Assembly (NCBI GenBank): GCA_903813345.2 | Contig: CAIIXF020000001.1 | Coordinates: 19,613,915-19,677,914 of the forward strand | Source of the DNA: Owenia fusiformis | Lineage: Eukaryota > Annelida > Polychaeta > Sabellida > Oweniidae | Direction of reading: 5' to 3' | Length of the DNA stretch: 64,000 nucleotides | Shown here: in pieces, positions 51,883-61,945 of the stretch | How positions within the stretch are numbered: position 1 is the stretch's first letter | How the letters are laid out: each line of letters opens with the position of its first letter | Made by a program: the position numbers and the translations under genes | Notes under the pieces: generated by a model | Told to the model about the DNA's origin: nothing | The model's input: the letters and a program-made list of their open reading frames with translations, nothing else | Databases searched by the model: none

Positions 51883-51971
51883 CAGTAAAACCTTCAAAAA
51901 TGAACATACTTGGATGCTTCTGTGTTCATATTGAGAGGCGTTAGGATGTTCGCACATATAAAGGTTTACTG
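51883..51971. mobile_element. 89-bp Tigger/pogo-like MITE
   Basis: Ends cagtaaaacctt and aaggtttactg are inverted, with TA at 51881-51882 and 51972-51973. Sub-terminal tgaacata / atgttcg words are also inverted. Non-coding. Confidence 0.8.
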
Positions 51972-52343
51972 TACTACTACATGTGTTTTATTTTTATAAT
52001 AAGACGATTGATTGTATATCATGGTCAACTTTCATGGTAAAAAGAATATGATTGGGATCATAAGGCAGAAAAGTTGGTGTACTTGAACATATGAGGATCA
52101 TTAGATATGGCTCAATACATTTTTCCCTTTCTATCTATTAGAGACTATAAATTGTTCTAACCATTGAGGTTTGGGTTTTTGTCATTTATCACGTCAGTAT
52201 TAATAGATAGAGAGTTACTCTATAAGTGGTTATTTCCGTTTAATGATCTCATGTGGAACATGGTGAATATCTTGTCTAGAATACTGTCTGCTTTGTTGTT
52301 ACTCCTTATTTTTCATGATTATGGGATCAGGTCATGTTTTCTT

Positions 52344-52860
52344 TAAGCAAGCCTTATTTGTCCCAAGATGGTTTCAAGCAAGCCTTACTTCTTCTTGGAT
52401 GGTTCCAAGCAAGCCTTATTTGTCTTAGGATGGTTTCAAGCAAGCCTTACTTCTTCCTGGATGGTTCCAAGCAAGCCTTACTTGTTCCTGAAATGTTTCA
52501 AGCAATCCTCATTTGTCTCAGGATGGTTTCAAGCAAGCCTTACTTGTTCCTGGATGGTTTCAAGCAAGCCTTACTTGTTCCTGGATTGTTTCAAGCAAGC
52601 CTCATTTGTCCTAGGATGGTTTCAAGCAAGCCTTACTTGTTCCTGGATGGTTTCAAGCAAGCCTTACTTGTTCCTGGATGGTTTCAAGCAAGCCTTATTT
52701 GTCCCAGGATAGTTTCAAGCATTTGTCCCAGGATAGTTTCAAGCAAGCCTCATCTGTCCCAGGATGGTTTCAAGCAAGCCTCATTTGTCCCAGTATGGTT
52801 TCAAGCTAGCCTCATTTGTCCAAGGATGGTTTGAAGCAAGCTCATTTGTCCAAGGATTGT
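52344..52860. repeat. 31-bp minisatellite, about 16-17 copies
   Basis: The unit is atggtttcaagcaagcctta plus cttgttcctgg. The variants ttgtccca/ttgttcct and cttcttc mark sub-types. Since 31 is not a multiple of 3, each frame cycles through all three phases of the unit and reads a 31-residue periodic peptide over 93 bp, yielding frames of 114 and 166 codons. These are by-products. One unit near 52705-52735 is shortened. Confidence 0.94.
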
Positions 52861-52869
52861 TAAAAGTAC

Positions 52870-54005
52870 ATCTGACTGACTGTATATTATCAATACCCCA
52901 TTGATTGTTGTGTTTTCTGAAGGAAATTTTCTGTATAGAAATCATATTCAATTTATCAGCAAGTTTTGTTGTATATCAATAAAGATTTGCTTTAGCAAAC
53001 ACACTGCTGAGTGTGAAGAGGATCCACTTTGTCTCTTCTCTTGGGTAGATTGTTTGATGAGAATGGAGAGAATGACTTTAAAGCAAGAACTCATTCTGAT
53101 GGGAGGAGGGAAGCAGAGGCTTTGTGCAAGACTATTCATGGTATAATTGTATTTTCAGTTGTCAATAGAATTAAGAAAGTTGATCAGCAAGAAAAACTTG
53201 AATGCATTAATACTAATGAATTTGTCGTCATTTTCGAATAGCCTGTTTATATAACCTATTACCATTTATTTCCATTTTTATTGAATTAACCTCCAGTGTT
53301 TCTTTCTTGTTTCTATTTGTATTTGGCCACCCTTCAAGAATAAGTAAACGCTGAAAAATCAACTAATTGCCAGCTCGATGATTGATATTGATTCTGTGTG
53401 ACTTATACATATTTAGAAGGACATATTAGATACTGGATGATGTAAAGGATGTGGGTATTGAGTTCAGTGGGCAGGTTCTTACATATAACCTTGATGATAT
53501 TGACATCTTGCCATTGTGTGTGCGTGAGAAAAATCCTATTAAAATTTACCTGTCTATTATGGAACTTAAGTTAGTTAAATGAGTAGATTATTGGTGTGTG
53601 ACCCATAGGACGAAACTGAAAGTACATTTAGTCGTTAACATAGCTGTAGGCTGGTGGGACATGACACTGCTAGTCTTACATTTTGTTCGGCAGAACCTAC
53701 ATGCAAGAATGCATCTTCATTCATTTTTGGTCGAACATAGTGGAGATCAAGTTTTACAAGATGGCAAGAAGGCCAGGGGACATTAGCCAATAATATATGC
53801 CAGACATTTTGTCAGTTATTCATTGCAGTCAACTGACACATCTCCTGATGTTATGTCCAAGACCCTTTTACTGGGTGATTCCTTGACATGTTGAAGCACC
53901 TTTATGTAATATACATTTGTTAACAATGTTTAGTTTAGATTGCTGTCTGTTCATCTTTCTGTTTTATGCTTCTAAACATTTTGCCTGTATGTAGCTCATG
54001 CAGTA
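52870..54005. other. Intronic, no feature recognised
   Basis: Overlapping frames of 63-81 codons around 52901-53241 run in three frames and on both strands without recognisable domains. Confidence 0.45.
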
Positions 54006-54080
54006 CCCTTTGCATTCATTTGACTTCACTTCTTAAAAGAGAGCTTCGTCTTTGTAGTTTAACTATACTCTGCACGCAGG
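54006..54080 (+). mobile_element. 75-bp MITE, internally deleted copy of the CCCTTTGC family
   Basis: Starts ccctttgcattcatttgact, passes cttcttaaaagagagcttcg and ends tatactctgcacgcagg. TA precedes it; the right TA and last G are altered. The ends match 38651-39016 with the interior removed. Confidence 0.8.
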
Positions 54081-57000
54081 TCACTCATGCAGAAAGCAGA
54101 TCTGTGGAAGGGTAAGAGAGCTACTCTCAGAAATTATTACAAAATCAAAATGATTTTTGGTTCAAAAGTGAATTTACCAAATTATTTCTTTAAAAGAAAT
54201 TCATTTAAAAAACAACCAAATTATTTCATTTACTGGTTATAGATTCCATAGAGATGTGCTTTAACCATGCTCCAAAGTCCATGGTCCATGATCATAAAGT
54301 CAGGATGGTGATAGCATTATAATTTCATTTATTCTCAGTCAACTGAAGTAGGACAGAACCATAGAATATATTTACTGTGCTGTCCGAAGCAATGATCTTA
54401 AGCTCAATGTTAATTGTGAGGGAGTCATTGGGTTAATTAATGACCATCTTGATAAGGTTGAAGTGTCATACTTCATCGCCAAGACAATCTGACTGCGCAT
54501 ACAATAAATATCCGTTCTAATGAAAAATAGGGAGATGTATAATTATGCACATGGTGTTGAGCAATCAGTCCCTGGAGGAGGTTTATGTGGATTTATAATA
54601 AGCGGCATCTTTAAGGTATAGAAATATAGTCCATCTGTTCAGCTGTCTGGACAATAATTCAAATATCATTTGTCAGATTTTAGAAATTATTTTTTTTCAC
54701 TATTCTTAAATAAGGATTGGACTGAAATTCCCTTTGCATTTTGGAAAATGTAGAAATTGGTATTTTTTGAAAATCTTTAATGTTTAACCTCATAATTTTA
54801 ATAAATTGAAATTAGATTTGATTATTAAATCTGTAAGATGTCCAGCATGTTACTGTATGCACTAACCAGTTAATCCAACAAGTAATATATGGTATATCAG
54901 AGATAGGGTTCTTACCTTATTAGGAAGGCTCATTACTTGGAACAATTGGTTCAATCAGCAACATTTATAGGTTTGCATTTTCTCGAATGATGTCACAGCC
55001 TTGGTTTTACTTCTTGAGGTTTTTCATGAAAGGCCAAGTGGAGGGATTAGTTTCAATATCGTGATCCAAGATGGGTGCAGGTAGTTGATCTTCTTCGACT
55101 ATTTTCCAAAGAATTTCACCACATTTTTGAGATTTTTGGAACAGTTTAAGTTTAGTTTGAAAGGGTTGTAAGTGATTTATGGTAAATCTATAGTATGTTG
55201 GAGTGAATATTGCTGTAATGATATCATGAGCAGAGTTCTATTGTGCCGTAATGTCGACATGATTTAAGTTCCCATCAATTGTCAGTTTGTTATTGAAGAT
55301 TTCTTTCATGTTACATTTATGGAATTTCACGGGCTTGCATCAAGTCTTTAGACTATCTATCTTCATCTACTATTGTGGAGTTGGATGAGTTGTAAGAGGG
55401 TGGGGGCATAATGGTTTATAGTAAGACTAGATATTGTACCATTTATGCTGCTATCTGTGTAGATCTGTTGATAACTTTGTTTTACTTTACCAAATAATAG
55501 CCAACTGCCTTGTCATTTGACAGGATATTCTCAAAGGATTCTATGAGTTCATCTAATGAATATAATATAAGTCTGTAGAATAAAAGAAATCAGAAAAATC
55601 CAAATGTTCAACAGTTTCACCATATTATATTATAAAATGCAAGATTTTACCTCAAACTGATATTTGTTTAATTAGGTCAATCTCACATTCGTATTGAGCA
55701 AAATGTTTGGGCCGATTCTCATAAAAAAGTTTTCATTAGAAATTGCATAATATTATATCTTTCTGATCCTAATATATTTGATTTATAAAGACGCAAAACA
55801 ATATTTATGACACTAAAATAAAGTACATAACCCAGCCTTTATTGCTCGGATGTACTAAAAAGCAGTCATAAGTGCGTCATTCAGGAGTGACATTCAGTGC
55901 ACAATAGGGATGGTTCTTAGCTATTTCACGTCATAAATCTTTATCACCTTATATCGATTTTTTGGGGTATAATCTTAGAAAAGTGACATAAATCCTTGCT
56001 ATTAACAGCATTAAATCAAACTTGATTTATCCTTTCTACTTATTTGTGGCAATTTTACAGACAGGGACACGAGGGCAAGTGTATTTATATTTTTCATGCA
56101 ATGTGTCACAAGCACAACCAGCAATACATCAATTCCCCTTTAATAGCTGATCAATCCAAAGTGAAATCATGAATTGTCTCATGAATTGTCACATGGAATT
56201 GTCTCTCAAGAGTATATACCAATTGAAGCTCAGGTAAAGTGTATTTAAAGGTATAACATAACTTTCATTGATTTGAAATAACCAAAATATGATTGATGCT
56301 ATTCTCAGCTAGGAGTTGGTTTCTTTGCCTGTTAACTCCTGACCTAGTATCATTACCCACTATCACCCACTTCCAAATAGATATTTTTTGTTTTATAGTC
56401 ACTTGCCAATCATTCTAAAGATTTCCATGATAATGTCGACTAAAAACATCCAGAAAATTGAAAACTAAAAAGTTATTAGGAAAATAAAACGGCTTGACTT
56501 GTTCCATCACAGCTACTACAGTAATTCAGATTGCTTGCATGATAATGTCGCCTAAAATAATTCTAAAATTGACTTCACAGGATGCTTTATTGTAATTAAC
56601 TTAGAGATTGAATTTTTTAGAATCTACGGTGTTAGATAATTAATTTAATTATGTTCATTCATTAGTTATTGATGGAGCAACAGCGGGAAGACTGAAAATT
56701 TCTGGAAATCATGCAACAGACTTCATATTATTAATAGTAACACGATCATATTCTCTCTGAAGTTTATTCTTGTATGTCTTAAATAAGAATCATTAAGTTG
56801 TTATTATGCCAGCGTTAGGGTGTTATATCATGATATAAACTAATATCGACTTACATTTTTATCGTAATAATGTATGGTATCTAGGAAGCATGATACTGAA
56901 ATTGTTTTCCAGAATGTCAAAATCAATATTGGCAATAAAACTGACTTTCAAAAGAGGTTAATTATTGATAAAATAGAATATTATGGGAACTTATTGATCA

Positions 57001-58296
57001 CCTCTTGTATGATATACATAATGTACAGTATGATATGAGCTTAAAATCATTTTAGATATTTTAAGATTTTATATGTAGATGTAGTAGAATAAATGTTTTT
57101 ACTCTCTTTTCAAGTCTAATAGTTAACATATTCTCCATGGTATTGGAATCATTGTGGAACTAACTTGAACTGTCTTTGGGAGAAAGCGCATGAGCATCAG
57201 TTAATAGCGACTCAGATAAATCAGAGAGCATGAGACTTTTATCCACTATTATAGCATTGGATATTTTTTATTTTTTGTGCAGTAAACCATTGTTATAATC
57301 TGCATGTTTAACATCAGTATTATCTTGGATGAAATGACTAATCTGTTAATCCCAATTATAATCTCTCGTAACACATTCTTTGGTAGCCCCATATATAAAT
57401 CATGTGTTTTACTGGAATGTGCTTATCATGACATGCAGGTGTTGTATATTGACTATTTATAATCGTATCCCTTATGATTTATTCACAAATGAAATATATG
57501 ACTATAAATAAAATATGATATTCGTCATTAGGGAAATGTTGATATAAGCGATGAGAAAGGATTAGAAATTAAAGCCTGTTGGGGGCTGGGAATATTTATT
57601 CAATTGTGTTATTAATTGAGGAATGGAATATGATTTTTGTAGAAGCTTTTTGCTGTCATATTATAGTCCTGATAAAATACTGTACTATATTCATATCGTA
57701 CAATGATGATAGACATGCTGCACAATGATGATAAACATGCTGCACAATAATGACAACAAAGATACTTCAGATGATGAGAATAGATGAAATATTTTATACC
57801 AAATAACTCTCTGACTGATTTATACTTTCTCCAATAGCATTTGTAATTACATCTTAATTCACATTTCTTTGATTAAGGGAGTAATTCTTTAATATCAGTA
57901 CTAATTGTTTATCAGAACTCGTATCGCTTCTGGCAAAAGTATTCCTTACTAAATTAATGATTTCATTTATCTCATTAGGCTGATGTCTTAAGCAATCCAG
58001 AGTTCAAATCGAACTCTTAGAGGGGATTGTTTAAGAAATGATAGTTATAAATCTCTGTATCATATTTTATAACAGATATGTGTAAAATCTTCATTTTTCT
58101 ATTTTGACATTATGTATAAGTGATGAAATTTACAATATGGCTTTATAATTTTTGTGGTTTTCAAAATCTAAATAAATGACTTGTCTCCACCTATCTTAGA
58201 AAAACTTTATATGGTATATATCGATACATTGTTTATATACAAGAAGAAAGTGTAGCATACAATCTATAGATTCACAAATAGTTGAAGTAGTTGAGA
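54081..58296. other. Intronic, no gene; possible conserved non-coding block
   Basis: Around 54370-54610 the sequence is repeat-free and dense in homeodomain-type cores (ttaattgtg, gttaattaatgacc). The same is true of 57500-57620. These are only candidates for regulatory DNA. No exon or mobile-element end was recognised. Confidence 0.35.
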
Positions 58297-58298
58297 TA

Positions 58299-58369
58299 CA
58301 GTCAAACCTGTCTAAGTGGAACACCTTTGGTACCTTTAAAAAGTGTTCTACTTGGGAGGTGTTCAACTG
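58299..58369. mobile_element. 71-bp Tigger/pogo-like MITE
   Basis: The left end is cagtcaaacctgtctaagtg, then gaacacc. The right end, on the complement, is cagttgaacacctcccaagt, then agaacac. TA lies at 58297-58298 and 58370-58371. Nothing lies between the two termini except a few bases. Confidence 0.82.
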
Positions 58370-58371
58370 TA

Positions 58372-60442
58372 TTTCCAAAAGTTGGTTCATAAGCTGATGT
58401 TTTAGCATCAATCTACATACCCTGGCTTAATGAGAGAATTCTCTGATTTAAAGGGTGACGCATATCGTTTAGCAAATCGAACGCTCGTTTCTGGTGTTGC
58501 TCACCGTTTAGTATAAAAGGCCCGATCCCAGAATAATACTCAAGGGTTCACAGGTTCGAGGTCGTTGTGTCAACACCTCTAACTGTTATACAGCATAAGT
58601 ATATTATAGATCGTCACACATTTATAAAAGGGTGGTTTTTATTTTGACAAATCAATTCCACATTTATTGGTGAAGTTTCAGGATCTTCTATTTGTGTATA
58701 ATAAGGAAAAATTGGCATCTAAATTTCCCCATAACGTAATAGCACACAGCTTGGCATATGAAATATCCTACAAATGAAACAAAGCAAGACAAACCGGTTT
58801 CTAATACTAGGATTTATATTGGCTGTTGTACATGTATTCTTTAAACGCAATCACTCTATGGATAACGTTTTCAAAATCATTATAAACGGATAACTTTATC
58901 TCAAAGACAATTTCAATAAACTGGATTTTACAGAACTCCCCTTATTTCTGGAATTCGCCTGGAGCCGCCATATTGTTTTTATACGGGATGCTAATCGGAA
59001 CCCTTTAAAGGCAATTTGTATGAAATTCACAGTCCAGGGAATCTTAATTCTCACGCTGATTTTCATTTTTACTATGAGCAATTTAACAATTGCTACATAT
59101 GTATTCCTAGTATTTCTTTCATGGATTATTCAATCCACATAATTCACTTGTTTGATTGACGTTTTATTGCATTACACTGTATTAAAGGATATGACCAAAA
59201 TTTCAATTGTCTCAATCTACTACTTTTACTCTACAAAGGAAATTAATGTTACATTGCGTTATTCGCATCTTTGCCATCAGGGTACGGAATTATGTAAATC
59301 ACTATGGAGTACTCTCTCAGGATTAACAGATCTATGGTATTTTTACTGTTTTTCCTGATGACATTTCTACTTGGGAATGCTGTTTTCAGTTTTAATCATG
59401 CTAATATGGGCACTGGGAATTGATTTATCTTTATCATTCTGAATTGTGATTTAGAAACTTAAGAGCTTTGATAAGAGGGAGAATAAACTATAATTTATGT
59501 TATTGTACTGTCTTTATTGATGAGGTTTCCTGAATGGATATCAGCATTTTGTAGTCTTGGATCAAGCCCATCTTGTCTTACTATTCCCTGTTTTACATAA
59601 CTGGCTTGGGAAATCAGGGAGAATATGGACATAGGTTTGATTTAAGACTATTTGTTGTATAATACCATGAAGAAGTTTGGAAATTCAATAGTGGTTGGTG
59701 TTTGACATTCTGCATCTGTAACAAGTGAGATTTTGCATGTCAGTGCCTTGTATTCTATTGGTCTTGCCTTATGTTTTGTATAAATTATTGTTATTTTTCA
59801 TTATGTATCAATATTTATTTGTTAATTTGACATTATAATATAATACAAATAGCTTCCTCTTCCCAATCATAACTTTACTTACGGTAAGCTGCTAAACCAC
59901 AAGTGTTATTTGCAGAGGCACTTTTTAAGTAAAGGACATCATTATTTTGTAATATTAGAAGTTAATCATAATTTTCATCAGTGATTAAAAGTTATTAGAT
60001 ATTTGATATTTTGACCATATCCTATTCAGTACACTCCATATTCCTATTTGTGATAAAGGATGACATTTTATTCCAATTTTTATGACTAAATTGAAATGTA
60101 CTATAAGTCATGATTTACCTCGGAAAAGGAAAAGTGAGTCTCCTTGGGATTAGGATAATCCGAAAAACAATGAAAATTTGATGTCAAATATCTGGCCCAA
60201 AAGCAACTTTTTTGATATGGTTAATGTACAAAAAGATTGGGGGATATTATATAATTGATCTCCAAAAAGAAAAAAATAACAAAATATGAAGGATCATAAA
60301 TAAGGATTATCTCATAATCTATATTTGCCATAATGTATATAAATATATAAATTACATAATGCAAAATTAATGCATTAATCATGTACATGTAATGTTACAT
60401 ATACTTCCAAAATATGATAAGTTGCATTCTATATGATTCCAG
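58372..60442. other. Intronic sequence up to the C2/RhoGAP exon
   Basis: 59690-59765 holds a short copy of the GTGG-rich dispersed repeat (tagtggttggtgtttgacat, tctgtaacaagtgag, ttgcatgtcagtgccttg). The remainder shows no exon. The acceptor tract at 60425-60442 is moderate (cattctatatgattccag). Confidence 0.5.
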
Positions 60443-61537
60443 GTTCTGGAGGCAACTTTCTATCTCCACAGGACCCTGGGGTATCATCAGAGGAGTACTG
60501 GTCTTGGCTTCACAATCGGGGCACACAGGCAGTACCCAGCAAATTTGAGCAGACCTCCCAAGCCTCCCAGGTTAACCCACAGAAAGCCTTGACAAGGAAA
60601 CACAGTGCCGATTCATTAACCATGTATCAGACATATCAAATGCCCGATTTCACAGATTTACCACTTAGCCATGACCAGCGGTTATCCGCTTTGATGCAAA
60701 GTATGGTCCAAACTCAACGCAATCTTACTCACTCGCTTACCTCATCCAATATCAAACCAAGGCCTGGCACGGAGCATGAATCACGAACATTACCAAGGCC
60801 GAGTTCTAAAAATCGGGACCTCCACTTATCCCGTAAACCATTGCAGTTGAAACCGGATGACTTTTACTTGTATCGACCCGAGGGTCATGGTCACCCCGGG
60901 AGTAATATGAATGGGGTAATATCGGTGCATATATATTGTGGCCATGGCCTTAAATCCTCTAAAACTGTGCTCAGGGACCTTTACTGTGTGGTACAAGTAG
61001 ATTCAATAAACAGAGCCCGAACAATGATCCGTACAGGTGCTATCAACTTTGATTGGGATGAGGGGTTCGATGTTGAGTTAGAGAATGCAAGTGATATGTG
61101 TTTTCTTATATACAATTGGGATCCCAATAGGAGACATCGACTATGTTTCTCTGGCAATGTGAATCTCCCGAACATGCTTCAAAAGTCCTACAAACAAAAA
61201 GTGGCTGTGAGACTTGAGCCAAAAGGGATTATTTATCTGAATGTTGTATATAAGGAAGCGGCTGTGAGTTTACAGCGTACACCATCTATGAAAAAGAATG
61301 CCATCTTTGGTGTGGATTTAGAAACAATCGTGAAACGTGAAAAATTAGGAACCAATGTGCCAATACTTGTGATGCAATGTATAGATGAGATTGAACACAG
61401 AGGCCTGGATGTGGTGGGCCTCTACAGGCTGTGCGGTTCTGCTAAGAGGAAGGTTGAACTACGAGAAGAGTTTGAACGAGATATCAGAAAAGTTGAACTC
61501 TCTCCAAATAGTGTACCCGACATTAATGTAGTGACAG
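60443..61537 (+). CDS. syd-1 (SYDE-like): SYD-1/SYDE-like Rho GTPase-activating protein, C2 plus N-terminal RhoGAP exon
   Basis: The acceptor is gattccag before 60443 and the donor is acag|gtaaga at 61538. The exon is symmetric (phase 1 in, phase 1 out), and its two leading bases complete the Gly codon begun at 37875, so the two exons join in frame. After a conserved-looking EEYWSWLHNRG stretch and a basic/Ser linker (RKHSADS) comes a C2 domain (nt ~60913-61251, starting GVISVHIYCGHGL and containing LIYNWDPNRRHRLC). A RhoGAP domain opens at about 61303 (FGVDLETIV) and includes VVGLYRLCGSA; its Arg (codon 61426-61428) is the expected arginine finger. The segment ending PDINVVTG closely matches SYDE1 as I remember it. 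RhoGAP domains are ~150-200 residues; only about the first half is here, so the domain is split by an intron and continues beyond the window. Role: stimulates GTP hydrolysis on Rho-family GTPases at forming presynaptic sites (family knowledge; activity here is inferred). Confidence 0.93.
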
Positions 61538-61568
61538 GTAAGAGAAATATTGGTGTAACAATGTATTA

Positions 61569-61945
61569 ACAGTGTGACTTCATAAAATGTCATGTGAGTC
61601 AAAGTGTGACAGTATTATACTGTCAGTGTCAGGTTAGTCTAATGTGACATTGGTATGGTGTCGGATGATTCTAAGTGTAACAGTTTATCAATATGACATC
61701 ATGAAAATACCAGTGTGGCATCATTAGGTGAGTGCTAGGTGAGACAAAGTGTGACACCAGTAAAATGTCAAGTGAGCACAAACACGACACTGTTATAGTG
61801 TCATGTTAGGTAAAGTTAACACCAGTATAATGTTTGGCGAGTCCACAGTGTCCAGTATGGTAAAGTGTGGTACCCGTTTGAGATCATCAAGTATCAGGTG
61901 AGTCAAGGTATGACACCAGTATAGCATCGGGTACAGCAAGTTTGA
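61569..61945. repeat. Degenerate ~32-bp tandem repeat just after the RhoGAP exon
   Basis: Units are built on (a)gtgtgacaccagtataatg, tcaggtgagtcaa, with heavy decay and variable length. Several retain aggtgag(t/a), so extra splice-donor-like words lie at 61726-61733, 61737-61743 and 61895-61903. Confidence 0.75.

Larger units (their letters stand above)
37876..60442 (+). other. 22.6-kb phase-1 intron of the SYD-1-like gene
   Basis: The intron is defined by the donor gttagt at 37876 and the acceptor ending ccag at 60442, with matching phase across the junction. I found no additional exon inside it: the few open frames of 60-100 codons have no recognisable domain, and most coincide with repeats. 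It holds the mobile elements and arrays listed separately. Long introns separating the PDZ part from the C2/RhoGAP part leave room for alternative promoters, so a PDZ-less isoform starting inside this intron is conceivable, but nothing in the sequence demonstrates one. Confidence 0.85.

Noticed and set aside
52334-52834. 166-codon frame with SKPYL/FKQAL repeats
   Set aside because: By-product of the 31-bp array; no gene-like start, no splice sites and no domain.
57960-58035. tRNA gene (gagttcaaatcgaactc resembles a T-arm)
   Set aside because: No A box, anticodon arm or acceptor pairing at the right spacing.
58540-58575. tRNA-derived SINE promoter (caggttcgaggtc B-box-like)
   Set aside because: No A box 30-60 bp upstream and no second copy or A-tail seen in the window.
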